Origin: Methylocapsa acidiphila B2
GTDB taxonomy: Bacteria > Pseudomonadota > Alphaproteobacteria > Rhizobiales > Beijerinckiaceae
DNA: 64,000 nucleotides
Assembly (NCBI RefSeq): GCF_000427445.1
Contig: NZ_KE386496.1
Location: 3,574,004 to 3,638,003, forward strand
Direction of reading: 5' to 3'
The notes under the pieces: model-generated
What the model was told of the DNA's origin: nothing
The model's database searches: none
What the model saw: the letters and a program-made list of their open reading frames with translations, nothing else
Made by a program: the position numbers and the translations under genes
Part shown: positions 35,271 through 52,851 of the stretch, piece by piece
Layout of the letters: each line of letters starts with the position of its first letter
Numbering within the stretch: the stretch's first letter is position 1

Positions 35271-36632
35271 TCAGGCCGCGGCTATGTCCATGCCGCCGGT
35301 CGCGAGAAATTTCTCCAGCCAATGGATGTCGTAGAGCGCGTTTTGGATATCCGCGTTGCGCACCAAGGTCTGGAACAAGGGAATTGTCGTGTCTATGCCG
35401 TCGATGATGAATTCGTCGAGCGAACGTCGCAGCCGCATCAGCGCTTCGTTGCGGGTGCGCCCGTGCACAATGAGCTTGCCGACAAGGGAATCATAGGTCG
35501 GCGGGATTACATATCCGGCATAGACGGCGCTGTCGACGCGAACGCCGAGGCCGCCCGGCGGATGATAATAGGCGATCTCGCCCGGCGACGGCCTGAACGT
35601 AGCCGGATGCTCGGCGTTGATGCGGCATTCGATCGCGTGGCCGTGGAAGATGACTTGTTCTTGCGTGAGGGAGAGCGGCGAGCCGGCGGCGATCTTGATC
35701 TGCTCGTTGACGAGATCTACGCCTGTGATCATCTCGGTTACCGGATGCTCGACCTGAATGCGCGTATTCATCTCGATGAAGTAGAATTGGCCGTCCTCAT
35801 AGAGAAACTCGATCGTTCCGAGCCCCACATAGCCGAGCTTGCGCATCGCGCTCGCGCAGACCTCGCCGATATGGCCGCGTTGCGACGCGTTTAGGGCGGG
35901 GGATGGGCTTTCCTCCCAGACCTTTTGATGCCGGCGCTGCAACGAGCACTCGCGCTCGCCGAGGTGAATGGCCTTGCCGCGTCCGTCGCCTAGGATCTGG
36001 ACCTCGATATGCCTGGGTTTCTCGAGGAATTTCTCGAGATAGACGGCGTCGTCGCCGAAGGCTGTCTTTGCTTCGAGCCTGGCGGTCGCGAGGGCGACTG
36101 AAAGCTCGCTTTGCGACCGCGCGACCTTCATGCCGCGGCCGCCGCCGCCCGCGGACGCCTTGACGATGACCGGATAGCCGAGCTCGCGCGCGACCGCGGC
36201 GGCTTCGTGATCGCCGGAGATCGCTCCGTCGGAGCCGGGCACGCAGGGGATGCCGAGCTCTTTCACGGTCCGCTTGGCCTCGATCTTGTCGCCCATCATG
36301 CGGATATGCTCGGCCTTGGGGCCGACGAAAACGATGTGATGATCGGCGAGGATTTCCGCGAAACGCGCGTTCTCTGCGAGAAATCCGTAGCCCGGATGCA
36401 GGGCTTCTGCGCCCGTGATCTCGCAGGCCGCGAGAAGCGCCGGGATGTTCAGATAGGAGTCGCGCGCCGAGGGCGGTCCGACGCAGACGGATTCATCTGC
36501 GAGCTTCACATGCATCGCCTCGGAATCGGCGGTCGAATGCACGGCGACGGTGGAGATGCCGAGCTCTTTGGCGGCGCGCAGAATCCGCAGGGCGATTTCG
36601 CCGCGATTGGCGATCAGGATCTTGTCGAACAT
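35271..36632 (-). CDS. accC: biotin carboxylase subunit of acetyl-CoA carboxylase
   Basis: 453 residues, full length. Catalyses ATP-dependent carboxylation of the biotin on AccB, first half-reaction of malonyl-CoA synthesis. ATP-grasp domain with the glycine loop [12 protein letters not shown]; opening [17 protein letters not shown] type stretch [11 protein letters not shown] and the catalytic [10 protein letters not shown]. It is the last gene of aroQ-accB-accC, 23 bases after accB. Confidence 0.97.
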   Translation of the reverse strand: MFDKILIANRGEIALRILRAAKELGISTVAVHSTADSEAMHVKLADESVCVGPPSARDSYLNIPALLAACEITGAEALHPGYGFLAENARFAEILADHHIVFVGPKAEHIRMMGDKIEAKRTVKELGIPCVPGSDGAISGDHEAAAVARELGYPVIVKASAGGGGRGMKVARSQSELSVALATARLEAKTAFGDDAVYLEKFLEKPRHIEVQILGDGRGKAIHLGERECSLQRRHQKVWEESPSPALNASQRGHIGEVCASAMRKLGYVGLGTIEFLYEDGQFYFIEMNTRIQVEHPVTEMITGVDLVNEQIKIAAGSPLSLTQEQVIFHGHAIECRINAEHPATFRPSPGEIAYYHPPGGLGVRVDSAVYAGYVIPPTYDSLVGKLIVHGRTRNEALMRLRRSLDEFIIDGIDTTIPLFQTLVRNADIQNALYDIHWLEKFLATGGMDIAAA

Positions 36633-36655
36633 GTTTCTTGCCGAACGTGCGGCCC

Positions 36656-37135
36656 TTATTCGATGACGAGAAGAGGCTGGCCATATTCGACGGGCTGGCC
36701 GTCCTGAACCAGAATGCCTGTCACGGTCCCGGCGCGGGGCGCGACGATTTCATTGAACGTCTTCATCGCCTCGACAAGAAGAAGCTTGTCGCCGATCTTC
36801 ACGCGCGCGCCGATCTCAACAAATGGCGCGGCGTCCGGGGCGGAGCGCAGATAAGCCGTGCCGACCATGGGAGACTTGACCGCGCCGGGGGATTCCGCCG
36901 CAGGCGCCGAAGTCTGAGGCGCGCTGGCGGGAACGGGCTGGGGCGCCGCCAGCGACGCTGCTGGAGCCGGAGCGGCTGTCAGCTGCCTCGCTACGCGGAT
37001 CTTGAAATCTCCATGCGCGAATTCGATCTCGGAGAGGCCGAGGCGCGTGACGATTTTCGCCAGCGCCTCGACAAGCTCCGTATCGACGGCTGCGCTATTG
37101 GAATTATCGGCCGGCTTTTCCCCCGGATATTTCAT
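36656..37135 (-). CDS. accB: biotin carboxyl carrier protein
   Basis: 159 residues. Carries the covalently bound biotin between AccC and the carboxyltransferase. Lys125 in E-A-M-K-T is the biotinylation site; the following F in place of the usual M is a mild deviation. An Ala/Pro-rich linker (about 54-85) separates the N-terminal part from the biotinyl domain. Overlaps aroQ by four bases. Confidence 0.96.
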   Translation of the reverse strand: MKYPGEKPADNSNSAAVDTELVEALAKIVTRLGLSEIEFAHGDFKIRVARQLTAAPAPAASLAAPQPVPASAPQTSAPAAESPGAVKSPMVGTAYLRSAPDAAPFVEIGARVKIGDKLLLVEAMKTFNEIVAPRAGTVTGILVQDGQPVEYGQPLLVIE

Positions 37136-37590
37136 TTTCTTCGACTTTCGCTTGGTCCCGCGCCAGCGAGAAGGGCCTCCAGCGCGAGATCGTAGGATAA
37201 AGCGCCGAACCCCAGGATCACGCCCTGCGCGACGGGAGAAATGTACGAATGATGGCGAAAGGGTTCCCTTGCATGCACGTTCGAAAGGTGAACCTCGATG
37301 ACTTTCGTCTTGGCGCCCTTGATGGCGTCTTGCAAGGCGATCGACGTATGGGTGTAGGCGCCCGCATTCAGGATCACGGGCTCGCCGGCTAGGCCCGCAT
37401 TTTGCACCCAGGTCACGAGATCGCCTTCATGGTTCGATTGACGAAAGTGCAAGGCGATTCCATGCGAGTCGCAGACGGCGGCGAGCCGCGCCTCAATGGC
37501 GGCGAGCGTCGCGTCGCCATAAAGTTCCGGCTCCCGCGCGCCGAGGAGATTGAGGTTCGGCCCGTTCAGGACATGAATTGCGTTCATCAT
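37132..37590 (-). CDS. aroQ: type II 3-dehydroquinate dehydratase
   Basis: 152 residues. Third step of the shikimate pathway. The pattern N-G-P-N-L-N-L-L-G-A-R-E-P-E-L-Y-G holds the catalytic Arg and Tyr; N-A-G-A-Y-T-H-T-S-I-A-L and E-V-H-L-S-N-V-H-A-R-E-P-F-R-H complete the active site. Two adjacent ATG codons exist (37590 and 37587). First gene of the operon with accB and accC, an arrangement common in proteobacteria. Confidence 0.96.
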   Translation of the reverse strand: MMNAIHVLNGPNLNLLGAREPELYGDATLAAIEARLAAVCDSHGIALHFRQSNHEGDLVTWVQNAGLAGEPVILNAGAYTHTSIALQDAIKGAKTKVIEVHLSNVHAREPFRHHSYISPVAQGVILGFGALSYDLALEALLAGAGPSESRRK

Positions 37591-37792
37591 TGTGCGGCGC
37601 GTCGGAGCGATCGGCTTCCATAGCCGGGATCATCGCGAAATGAAAGCCTCGGCGCGCAGCCTTGTTCGACGGATCCGCGCCGTTTCAGTGGGCGGCAGGG
37701 CTGTCGTCGCGCCTTGCGGAGGCCTGAGCCGGAACGACCGCCCCCCAACGCTGAAGCCGCCGCAAACCTTGGGAATTGCGTTGCGGCCCTAC

Positions 37793-37822
37793 TTGATTAT
37801 ATCTTTACAATCCGACTATAAG
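37793..37822 (+). promoter_or_regulatory. candidate promoter upstream of secE-nusG
   Basis: TTGATT (37793-37798), 18-base spacer, TATAAG (37817-37822), in an AT-rich patch otherwise rare in this GC-rich genome. Predicted transcription start near 37829, 98 bases before secE and just ahead of an intrinsic terminator. Confidence 0.6.
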
Positions 37823-37834
37823 TCGATGACAAGC

Positions 37835-37870
37835 GGCGCGCGGCCTTTCGGTTGCGCGCCCTGATTTTTT
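37835..37870 (+). terminator. intrinsic terminator/attenuator in the secE leader
   Basis: GGCGCGCGGCC (37835-37845), loop TTTC, GGTTGCGCGCC (37850-37860): an 11-bp stem with two G-U pairs, four bases, then TTTTTT (37865-37870). Orientation is plus strand. No plus-strand gene lies upstream to be terminated, so it may attenuate secE-nusG or be left from a lost gene. Confidence 0.75.
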
Positions 37871-37926
37871 GGGCGGGCCGCAAAGCTCGCACCTCTAGGC
37901 CGATCTGAATTCAAGGCTTTGCTGAA

Positions 37927-38118
37927 ATGGTCAATCCATTCGTGTTTCTTCAGGACGTCCGCGCGGAAGCCACCAAGGTCACTTGGCCAACGCGCCGCGA
38001 GACGATGATCACGACCGGCTTGGTGATCCTCATGGTCTTTTTCGCCAGCCTGTTCTTCCTCGCCGTCGATCAGGGGCTGCGTTTGGCCGTCACTTTAATT
38101 TTGAGCCTAGGGCATTGA
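37927..38118 (+). CDS. secE: protein translocase subunit SecE
   Basis: 63 residues, the short single-helix form usual outside enterics. F-L-Q-D-V-R-A-E-A-T-K-V-T-W-P-T-R-R-E is the conserved amphipathic helix and hinge; one membrane helix follows. Stabilises SecY in the translocon. Upstream neighbour of nusG as almost universally. Confidence 0.95.
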   Translation: MVNPFVFLQDVRAEATKVTWPTRRETMITTGLVILMVFFASLFFLAVDQGLRLAVTLILSLGH

Positions 38119-38150
38119 ATTTAAATCGAAAGGGATTGGAAGATTACCCG

Positions 38151-38681
38151 ATGAGCATGCGCTGGTACATCGTCCAGGCCTATACGAATTTCGAAAAGAA
38201 GGTCGCCGAATCGATCAAGGAGCAGGCGGCGCAGCGCGGCCTGACGGGCAAGTTCGAGGAAATTCTCGTGCCGACCGAGCAGGTCGTTGAAGTGCGCCGC
38301 GGCCGCAAGTTCAATTCGGAGCGGAAGTTTTTCCCGGGCTATGTGCTGATCAAATGCGATTTGTCCGACGACATTTACCATCTGATCAAGAACACGCCGA
38401 AGGTCACCGGATTTTTGGGCGCTGACAAGAAGCCCATGCCGATTTCCGACAGCGAGGCCGCGCGGATCAAGGGGCAGGTCGCGGAAGGCGTCGAGCGGCC
38501 CAAATCGTCAATCTCGTTCGAGGTCGGCGAGACGGTTCGCGTGGCGGACGGTCCCTTCGCCTCTTTCAACGGCGTCGTCGAGGAGGTCGACGAGAGCCGC
38601 TCCCGGGTCAAGGTCGCGGTGTCGATCTTTGGGCGCGCGACGCCGGTCGAACTGGAATATGCTCAGGTCGAGAAAGTTTGA
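38151..38681 (+). CDS. nusG: transcription termination/antitermination protein NusG
   Basis: 176 residues from the ATG at 38151; the frame is open upstream but within secE. NGN domain (W-Y-I-V-Q-A-Y-T-N-F-E-K-K-V, F-F-P-G-Y-V-L-I) and C-terminal KOW domain (G-E-T-V-R-V-A-D-G-P-F-A-S-F-N-G). Binds RNA polymerase and links it to Rho and to the ribosome. 32 bases after secE. Confidence 0.96.
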   Translation: MSMRWYIVQAYTNFEKKVAESIKEQAAQRGLTGKFEEILVPTEQVVEVRRGRKFNSERKFFPGYVLIKCDLSDDIYHLIKNTPKVTGFLGADKKPMPISDSEAARIKGQVAEGVERPKSSISFEVGETVRVADGPFASFNGVVEEVDESRSRVKVAVSIFGRATPVELEYAQVEKV

Positions 38682-38936
38682 GCGACAAGGGCTCGAAGGA
38701 TCTGAGTTAAGGAGATTTTCGAGGGGCGGCGCGATGCGCGGCGCTTCGAGAGCGGCGCGAAATCCTGGGTCGAGCCTGTCTCGCCATAGGGCGAGCCGAA
38801 CCGCGTGGCGGATCCTCGAGATCATCCGCGCGACAGACGTGGGAGATAGGTCCGGGGCGCCGATCCGGTCCCTGTCGGCACCACGACCGCAACCGCCGCG
38901 CCTTGGACAAGGGCAGGCATTGTTTGGGAGCATGAT
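38682..38936 (+). other. nusG-rplK spacer, probable rplK leader
   Basis: 255 bases without a gene. A short hairpin CTCGCC-atag-GGCGAG near 38780-38796 is visible. In E. coli, L1 represses translation at a site near the start of rplK; a comparable site may lie here but I could not recognise it. Confidence 0.35.
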
Positions 38937-39365
38937 ATGGCGAAGAAGATCACGGGCTACGTGAAGCTTCAAGTGCCGGCCGGGGCGGCCAATCCGTCGC
39001 CTCCGATCGGTCCCGCGCTCGGTCAGCGCGGATTGAACATCATGGAATTTTGCAAGGCGTTCAACGCCCGCACCGCACAGATGGAGAAGGGGACGCCGAT
39101 CCCCGTCGTCATCACCGCCTATCAGGACCGGTCCTTCACTTTCGAGATGAAGCTGCCGCCGGTCTCCTACTTCCTGAAGAAGGCCTCCGGCATTCAGTCC
39201 GGGTCGAAGACCACGGGGCGCGGCTTTGTCGGGAAAGTGACCAAGGCGCAGATCAACGAGATCGCCGAGAAGAAGCTGCCCGATTTGAATTGCGCCACGG
39301 TGGAAGCCGCGGCGTCGATGATCGAGGGCTCCGCCCGTTCGATGGGCCTCGAGATAGTGGGGTAG
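38937..39365 (+). CDS. rplK: 50S ribosomal protein L11
   Basis: 142 residues. [23 protein letters not shown] is the L11 N-terminal domain that forms the GTPase-associated centre on 23S rRNA with L10/L12; the C-terminal domain holds the S-G-S-K-T RNA contact and G-S-A-R-S-M-G-L. Four bases before rplA. Confidence 0.97.
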   Translation: MAKKITGYVKLQVPAGAANPSPPIGPALGQRGLNIMEFCKAFNARTAQMEKGTPIPVVITAYQDRSFTFEMKLPPVSYFLKKASGIQSGSKTTGRGFVGKVTKAQINEIAEKKLPDLNCATVEAAASMIEGSARSMGLEIVG

Positions 39366-39369
39366 GCAG

Positions 39370-40065
39370 ATGGCGCATGTAGGCAAGCGCGTGCAGAAGT
39401 CGCGCGAAGGCATCGACCGGGTCAAGCTCTATCCGCTCGCTGAGGCGGTGAAGCTCGTGAAGGAGCGCGCCAGCGCGAAGTTCGACGAAACCGTCGAGAT
39501 CGCAATGAATTTGGGCGTCGATCCGAAGCACGCCGACCAAATGGTGCGCGGGGTCGTGAACCTGCCCAACGGGACCGGCCGCACATTGCGCGTCGCGGTA
39601 TTTGCTCGTGGGGCGAAGGCCGACGAGGCGACGGCGGCGGGCGCTGACATTGTCGGGGCGGAAGACCTGGTCGCGACGGTCCAGGGCGGAACGATCGCTT
39701 TCGACCGCTGCATCGCGACGCCCGATTTGATGCCGCTGGTCGGCAGGCTCGGTAAGGTCCTCGGTCCGCGTGGCTTGATGCCCAATCCCAAGGTCGGGAC
39801 CGTGACCATGGACGTAGCCGCCGCGGTCAAGGCATCCAAAGGGGGCGCGGTGGAGTTCCGGGTCGAGAAGGCCGGGATTATCCAGGGAAGCGTCGGCAAG
39901 GCGTCCTTCGAGGACGACAAGCTCGTGGCGAATATCGCCGCTTTCGTGGATGCGGTTGCCAAGGCCAAGCCGCAAGGCGCGAAAGGCACCTATATTCAAC
40001 GCGTGGCGATTTCCTCGACCATGGGACCGGGGGTCAAGGTCGATCCCGGGACGGTGCCGGCTTAG
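39370..40065 (+). CDS. rplA: 50S ribosomal protein L1
   Basis: 231 residues. [11 protein letters not shown] and P-K-V-G-T-V-T are the conserved rRNA-binding strands of the L1 stalk protein; M-P-N-P-K-V-G is near residue 140. Expected to autoregulate rplK-rplA by binding its own mRNA, as in E. coli. Confidence 0.97.
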   Translation: MAHVGKRVQKSREGIDRVKLYPLAEAVKLVKERASAKFDETVEIAMNLGVDPKHADQMVRGVVNLPNGTGRTLRVAVFARGAKADEATAAGADIVGAEDLVATVQGGTIAFDRCIATPDLMPLVGRLGKVLGPRGLMPNPKVGTVTMDVAAAVKASKGGAVEFRVEKAGIIQGSVGKASFEDDKLVANIAAFVDAVAKAKPQGAKGTYIQRVAISSTMGPGVKVDPGTVPA

Positions 40066-40067
40066 GG

Positions 40068-40114
40068 CGTGTTTCGGAAGAAGTCAGTCGGCTTTTTTGA
40101 TTAAATCATGCTCC
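40068..40114. repeat. interspersed palindromic element, copy 3 (degenerate)
   Basis: GCGTGTTTCGGAAGAAGTC, then CGGCTTTTTTGATTAAATCATGCTCC: same layout as 7069-7103, decayed on the left. Directly after the rplA stop; the stem AAGAAGTC/GGCTTTTTT with T-run could double as the rplKA terminator. Confidence 0.5.
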
Positions 40115-40191
40115 AGCTTTGCGGTTTGGATCGCCGTCGGCGGGCGCGGCGCTGCGAGTTTCCCCTAGGGAGATAAAAGCGCGCGCGCCCC

Positions 40192-40220
40192 TTGGCATTC
40201 TTCGGCGAGTGGTTTACATA
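40192..40220 (+). promoter_or_regulatory. promoter of the rplJL-rpoBC operon
   Basis: TTGGCA (40192-40197), 17-base spacer, TACATA (40215-40220). Near consensus and correctly oriented, about 470 bases before rplJ. Transcription would start near 40227, right at a hairpin (40228-40254). Confidence 0.7.
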
Positions 40221-40690
40221 GAACGTTCGGGGTCGATCGGAGATAGCGACCCCGCACCCATTCAAGCTTCCGCAACTCCAGGATGCCCTGTGCCATTGGC
40301 GCGGGGTGGCTTGTGGTGCGGCGGATAGGCCGGAGGATAGGCGGGGCCCGCCTGTCCCTTCCGGCCTTGTCCTGTCCAAGACTGCCGGCGCGATATTCCG
40401 CCTCTTCGGCGGCGTTCCGCTTAATCTCTCGACCGTTGTTCCGTCTTGTGCGGGATGGCGCGGGAAGCCGGCATAGACGGGGTGAAACCGGATTGTGGAG
40501 CGCAGGACGGCTCGCCGAGCCTGCTTCCTTCGAGTTTGGTCTAAATCCCTCTGTCCGGGGCGGCGCAAGCCCTCCGGGGGACAGGCACAGCGACGCTGCA
40601 GCGCGCGGGTCTTCCGCCGTCGCGCCAAGCGTCAGTTGCAGCCTGCGGACGCCCGGCTGAAGCCAGGCGCCCGCGCAAGGAGAAAGTAAC
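40221..40690 (+). promoter_or_regulatory. long 5' leader of rplJ
   Basis: About 465 bases of untranslated leader. Hairpins seen: CGGGGTCG (40228-40235) with CGACCCCG (40247-40254), and GCC-c-GGC-tgaa-GCC-a-GGC shortly before the AAGGAG of rplJ. In other bacteria the L10-L12 complex binds such a leader to repress rplJ translation; the position fits but the conserved L10 motif was not verified. Confidence 0.5.
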
Positions 40691-41206
40691 TTGGACAGAG
40701 CGGAAAAAAAGGAAAGCGTCGCCGCCCTGGCGGAGGTCTTCAAGAAGACGTCCGTCGTCGTGGTCGCGCATTATTCCGGCCTGACCGTGGCGCAAATGCA
40801 AAATCTGCGCAAGCAGATGCGCGCAGCCGGCGCCACCGTGCAAGTCGCCAAGAACCGTCTCGTCAAGATCGCTCTCGAAGGCTCGGAGGTCGCTTCGATC
40901 TCGGGTCTGATGCAGGGGCCGACGCTGATCGCCTATTCGGACGATCCGGTGGCGGCGCCCAAGGCGGCGGTGGCTTTCGCCAAGGATCACGACAAGCTCG
41001 TCATCCTGGGCGGGGCCATGGGCTCGACCGCGCTGAATCCGGATGGGGTGAGGTCGCTCGCGACCCTGCCTTCGCTGGACGAATTGCGCGCCAAGCTCCT
41101 CGGCCTCATCCAGGCGCCCGCGACGAAGCTCGCGCAGCTCGCCAATGCGCCCGCCGCCAAGCTCGCTCGCGTCTTTGCGGCTTATGCCGATCGAGACGCC
41201 GGCTGA
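40691..41206 (+). CDS. rplJ: 50S ribosomal protein L10
   Basis: 171 residues from a TTG start preceded by AAGGAG nine bases upstream; no ATG fits the conserved N-terminus [18 protein letters not shown] and V-A-K-N-R-L are the rRNA-binding region; the C-terminal helix binds L12 dimers. A weak start codon plus a long leader points to translational control. Confidence 0.95.
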   Translation: MDRAEKKESVAALAEVFKKTSVVVVAHYSGLTVAQMQNLRKQMRAAGATVQVAKNRLVKIALEGSEVASISGLMQGPTLIAYSDDPVAAPKAAVAFAKDHDKLVILGGAMGSTALNPDGVRSLATLPSLDELRAKLLGLIQAPATKLAQLANAPAAKLARVFAAYADRDAG

Positions 41207-41268
41207 CGCTGCGATCTTCATTCAGAGACAGCACACGAACAATTGAGACCAATCGAAGGAACTGAATA

Positions 41269-41643
41269 ATGGCCAATTTGGAGAAAATCGTCGAGGATCT
41301 GTCGAGCCTCACCGTGCTTGAAGCCGCGGAGCTCGCCAAGCTTCTTGAGGCGAAATGGGGCGTTTCCGCCGCCGCCGCCGTCGCAGTCGCCGCTGGCCCG
41401 GCCGCCGCCGCCGCCGCGCCGGTCGAGGAGCAGACCGAATTCACCGTGGTGCTCGCGGCGGTCGGCGACAAGAAGATCGAAGTCATTAAGGAAGTGCGCG
41501 CGGTGACGGGCCTTGGCCTCAAAGAGGCGAAGGATCTCGTTGAGGGCGCGCCCAAGCCGGTCAAGGAAGGCGCCAGCAAGGAAGAGGCCGAGAAGATCAA
41601 GGCCGCTCTCGAAAAGGCCGGCGCCAAGGTCGAGCTCAAGTGA
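41269..41643 (+). CDS. rplL: 50S ribosomal protein L7/L12
   Basis: 124 residues. N-terminal dimerisation helices ([19 protein letters not shown]), Ala-rich hinge (about 40-55) and C-terminal factor-binding domain ([24 protein letters not shown]). Recruits translation GTPases. Confidence 0.97.
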   Translation: MANLEKIVEDLSSLTVLEAAELAKLLEAKWGVSAAAAVAVAAGPAAAAAAPVEEQTEFTVVLAAVGDKKIEVIKEVRAVTGLGLKEAKDLVEGAPKPVKEGASKEEAEKIKAALEKAGAKVELK

Positions 41644-41682
41644 TTTTTCACGGATCGCCGATGCGATCTTGAATTTTCCATG

Positions 41683-41714
41683 CGACGGCCCTGTGGACAA
41701 CCGCAGGGCCGTCG
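41683..41714 (+). promoter_or_regulatory. rplL-rpoB spacer hairpin (attenuator or RNase III site)
   Basis: CGACGGCCCTG (41683-41693) pairs perfectly with CAGGGCCGTCG (41704-41714), ten-base loop with two further pairs possible. No T-run. E. coli has an attenuator and an RNase III cut at this place, which lowers rpoBC relative to rplJL; a like role is inferred. Confidence 0.6.
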
Positions 41715-41842
41715 ATCCGTTGCTGAAAGGTCGATTCGGCCGTTCAGCGAAACGCCTCGCGGCTCCTGCGCCGCGGCGCGGGGGGCAGCGCAATGCTCGG
41801 CGTTTGTCCCGATTTTCCAGCGTCCAAGCTGGATGCGGCAGA

Positions 41843-41873
41843 GGCGGGCCTCCATCCGGGAGGCCGCCGTTTT
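41843..41873 (+). promoter_or_regulatory. terminator-like hairpin just before rpoB
   Basis: GGC-g-GGCCTCC (41843-41853), loop ATCCG, GGAGGCC-GCC (41859-41868), followed by GTTTT. A 10-bp stem with one bulge, 20 bases before the rpoB start. Could be a weak attenuator or shape the rpoB translation start, which lacks a strong ribosome binding site. Confidence 0.5.
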
Positions 41874-41893
41874 GAAGAGGTGCGAGAAGCGAC

Positions 41894-46024
<4,131 letters not shown>

Positions 46025-46034
46025 CGCCGTGGCG

Positions 46035-46062
46035 CGCTGGCGCGGACCGTTGCGCGCCAGCG
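46035..46062 (+). promoter_or_regulatory. rpoB-rpoC spacer hairpin
   Basis: CGCTGGCGC (46035-46043) and GCGCCAGCG (46054-46062), a perfect 9-bp stem with a ten-base loop, 11 bases after the rpoB stop. No T-run, so more likely an mRNA-processing or stability element than a terminator. Confidence 0.5.
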
Positions 46063-46142
46063 TCTGATTGAGCGTTATTTCGAGAGTTTCCGGCAAGCGG
46101 CTCGGCTGCGCCGCCGCTCCGCCGAAGCATCAGGAGATGGCT

Positions 46143-50345
<4,203 letters not shown>

Positions 50346-50375
50346 AACGGGCGCAGGCGCTCGCGCTTCATCGAC

Positions 50376-50411
50376 AAACCTCGGGGCCTTCCGGTCCCGA
50401 GGTTTTATTTT
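50376..50411 (+). terminator. intrinsic terminator of rpoBC
   Basis: AAACCTCGGG, loop of about ten bases, CCCGAGGTTTTATTTT. A GC-rich 8-10-bp stem and a T-rich tail 31 bases after the rpoC stop, ending the long ribosomal/rpo transcript. Confidence 0.9.
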
Positions 50412-50509
50412 GTCTCATGGCAGGGTGCTATTCGGGCGATGGGGAGCGCCAGCCGGACGTTTGGCTTGAACGCCGAGGCTTTCGTCCAGTCGGCGCAAGG
50501 CGCCCGCGT

Positions 50510-51490
50510 TTATGGATTTCGGCGCGAGAAGGAAACAGCGTAAGCGCCGTCGCGCACGCTGATCAGCGGATCGTCGGACAGCTCGATCCCATCGACGAGT
50601 CGACCCGGTAGGAACAAGAGCTGCTTTTGCGCCTCGAGACTGTCGGGCGCGGCTTTGTCGATCGTCAGCACGCCGAGCTCGACGACCTTATTCTCATCCG
50701 GCCAGGGGAGAGACGGATCCTTCGTTTGATCCGAAGGCGACGCGAGCTGCGCCTTCAGATAAAAGGTCACAGGGCCTTTCGCCAAGCGCGCGGTCAGTTC
50801 GTCGACGAGGAAATCCGGAGGCATTTTCGCTGCCTCCGCCTGGTCCAGATGAACGAGTTTCTCCGGGACGGCAATATAACGGACGGCTTGTTTCGCGCCT
50901 TTCTTATTGACCAGAATGAACGCGTCGACTCCGTTATATTGCTCGTCCGCGAAACTATCGGGCGTCGCGACTGTCGCCTGAGCGCGCGCAACCTGCGGAT
51001 GGCTTTTGGCGAAGGTCTCGAATTTGGTCGGCTTTGGCGCATCGGGCGGACTTTCCGCCAATGCCAGCAGCAGGTCGCGGAATTCAGCGCCGGTCGCCAC
51101 GGGGAAAAACTTCAATGAGTTGATGACCATATCGGTTTCATTGCCGTCCGGCAGGTGAAACTTGATCGCAAGCCCATGGGGATTGGCGCCGCCCGATCCA
51201 TCAGGGATGGTGGGAAGGCCGGTCGCGTCCGAGAAGCGGACGGTCACGGGAACCGAGGGGCCATCGAACAGTACTGCTTTGCTCAGGGTCGACGCCTCTG
51301 GAGAGGGTTTGAACCGGCCCACGGCGACAATGCCCTTGGCGTGATTGGCGCGAAAGCCCGCGTGAACGCCGAAAAGCTTGTTCATCGCATCGACAATTTG
51401 GGCCTCGACGGGCGCGTCTTCGGCGCCGACGGGCAGGGACGCAATCATAAGGAGCGCCGCCGCACCGGCGGACAGTTTGGGGAGCGCCAT
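50510..51490 (-). CDS. periplasmic catalase-like heme peroxidase (SrpA type)
   Basis: 326 residues from the ATG at 51490, preceded by GGAGG; the frame runs further up but without family resemblance. A clear signal peptide ends at V-G-A-E. The small-catalase fold is shown by R-A-N-H-A-K-G-I-V-A-V-G-R-F (the distal His), V-R-F-S-D-A-T-G, and N-P-H-G-L-A-I-K-F. Catalase-related proteins of this size act as peroxidases with organic substrates more than as true catalases. The proximal Tyr ligand could not be placed with certainty. Convergent with rpoC. Confidence 0.85.
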   Translation of the reverse strand: MALPKLSAGAAALLMIASLPVGAEDAPVEAQIVDAMNKLFGVHAGFRANHAKGIVAVGRFKPSPEASTLSKAVLFDGPSVPVTVRFSDATGLPTIPDGSGGANPHGLAIKFHLPDGNETDMVINSLKFFPVATGAEFRDLLLALAESPPDAPKPTKFETFAKSHPQVARAQATVATPDSFADEQYNGVDAFILVNKKGAKQAVRYIAVPEKLVHLDQAEAAKMPPDFLVDELTARLAKGPVTFYLKAQLASPSDQTKDPSLPWPDENKVVELGVLTIDKAAPDSLEAQKQLLFLPGRLVDGIELSDDPLISVRDGAYAVSFSRRNP

Positions 51491-51783
51491 ATGAACCTCC
51501 AACGATGCTCCGGCTGCCAGATAGTCGGAGAAACACATTATAGGCCCAGAATATGTCTTCGTCTTATCCAATCGTCCGGCGATCCAAGGCTCGCGGCATC
51601 AAACCTGCCTAGAGGCAGCTGCGTTGACGCGGCCGCCTTCCGGGGTCTAATCCGTCAATCTCGAGGCGCCGGTCGACCACGATGGCTCGAATCGTAGGGC
51701 AGGCGCGTGAATCATCGAGAAGCCGGAGCCAGTCCTCTTCGAAAGCGCGCTTAGCTCTCGTGTTGAATTTTCGAGGAGAGGTC

Positions 51784-52851
51784 ATGAGCGATCCGGAAAT
51801 ATCCTGCGCGAAAGAGGGACGCTGCGGCGTCATCGTCCTCAATCGCCCCGACGCGCTTAATGCGTTGACTTTGCCGATGGTGCGCGAGATCGCGCGCGCG
51901 CTCGACGCCTGGGAACATGATCCTGCGGTCCAAAGCGTCGTCGTCAAGGCGGCAGGCGACCGAGCCTTCTGCGCAGGGGCGGATATTCGACAGCTGCATG
52001 ACTTGGGCAAAGCGGGACGCTTCGACGATCAGCTCGCCTTCTGGCGTGAGGAATATGTGCTCAATCGGCGCATCAAGCTTTATCCGAAGCCTTATGTTTC
52101 ACTCGTCGACGGGATCGTCATGGGCGGCGGAGCAGGGATCTCGATTCATGGTTCGCATGTCGTCGCCGGAGAGAAATTCAGTTTCGCCATGCCTGAAGTC
52201 GGCATCGGCTTTTTCCCCGATGTCGGGGCCACCTATTTCCTGCCGCGCTTGCCGGGGAAAGCCGGCGTCTATATCGCCTTGACCGGCGCGCGTCTGACTT
52301 GCGGCGACGCGATCGCCTTCGGGCTCGCCTCCGCTCACGTGCCTTCCGCGCGTCATGAGGCCCTGGCGGGTAGGCTGATCGAGGGCCAAGACGTTTCCGC
52401 GGCTATCGCGGCGGAAGCCGCGCCGGCGCCTGAATCGGCTCTGGCCGGCCAGAGGCATTTCATCGATGGGTGCTTTGCGGCCAAGACTGTCGCTGCGATC
52501 CTGGACGAGATCGACGATGCGGCCTATGGCGGATCGGAATTCGCTTTCGCCACCTTCGAAACGATCCGCGCGAAATCGCCGACGAGCCTAACGATCGCTT
52601 TGCGGCAAATGCAGATCGGCGGAAGCCTCGACATTGACGAGGCGCTGCGGACGGAGTTTCGGATCGTTGCGCGCGTCGCCAGGGGCGAAGATTTCTACGA
52701 AGGCGTTCGCGCGGCCATAATCGACAAAGACCATAGTCCGGCCTGGCGGCCGGCCGAGATCGAAGCTGTGCAGCCGGCCGACGTCGATACTTATTTTGCG
52801 CCTTTGACGGCAGGCGAGCTTCAGGTCTCCGCGGAAATCCACGCGCCATGA
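51784..52851 (+). CDS. 3-hydroxyisobutyryl-CoA hydrolase (crotonase family)
   Basis: 355 residues from the ATG at 51784, after GAGGAGAG. Crotonase fold with oxyanion-hole strands F-C-A-G-A-D-I-R and D-G-I-V-M-G-G-G-A-G-I-S. The longer C-terminal half and M-P-E-V-G-I-G-F-F-P-D-V-G-A-T-Y-F-L separate it from plain enoyl-CoA hydratases and fit HIBCH, which releases 3-hydroxyisobutyrate in valine breakdown. Its stop overlaps the next start (ATGA). Other branched acyl-CoA substrates are possible. Confidence 0.87.
   Translation: MSDPEISCAKEGRCGVIVLNRPDALNALTLPMVREIARALDAWEHDPAVQSVVVKAAGDRAFCAGADIRQLHDLGKAGRFDDQLAFWREEYVLNRRIKLYPKPYVSLVDGIVMGGGAGISIHGSHVVAGEKFSFAMPEVGIGFFPDVGATYFLPRLPGKAGVYIALTGARLTCGDAIAFGLASAHVPSARHEALAGRLIEGQDVSAAIAAEAAPAPESALAGQRHFIDGCFAAKTVAAILDEIDDAAYGGSEFAFATFETIRAKSPTSLTIALRQMQIGGSLDIDEALRTEFRIVARVARGEDFYEGVRAAIIDKDHSPAWRPAEIEAVQPADVDTYFAPLTAGELQVSAEIHAP

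Larger units (their letters stand above)
37591..37926. other. 336-bp divergent region between aroQ and secE
   Basis: Holds the promoter and the terminator-like hairpin described separately, both on the secE strand. No tRNA-Trp or tuf gene, which often precede secE in proteobacteria, could be found here. No promoter for aroQ was identified. Confidence 0.45.

Noticed and set aside
37591-37926. tRNA-Trp before secE
   Set aside because: Looked for because it is frequent in proteobacteria; no cloverleaf or CCA-anticodon loop found.
40101-40743. Open frames on both strands in the rplJ leader
   Set aside because: Arg/Pro/Ser-rich products without known motifs; the region is better explained as a structured leader.
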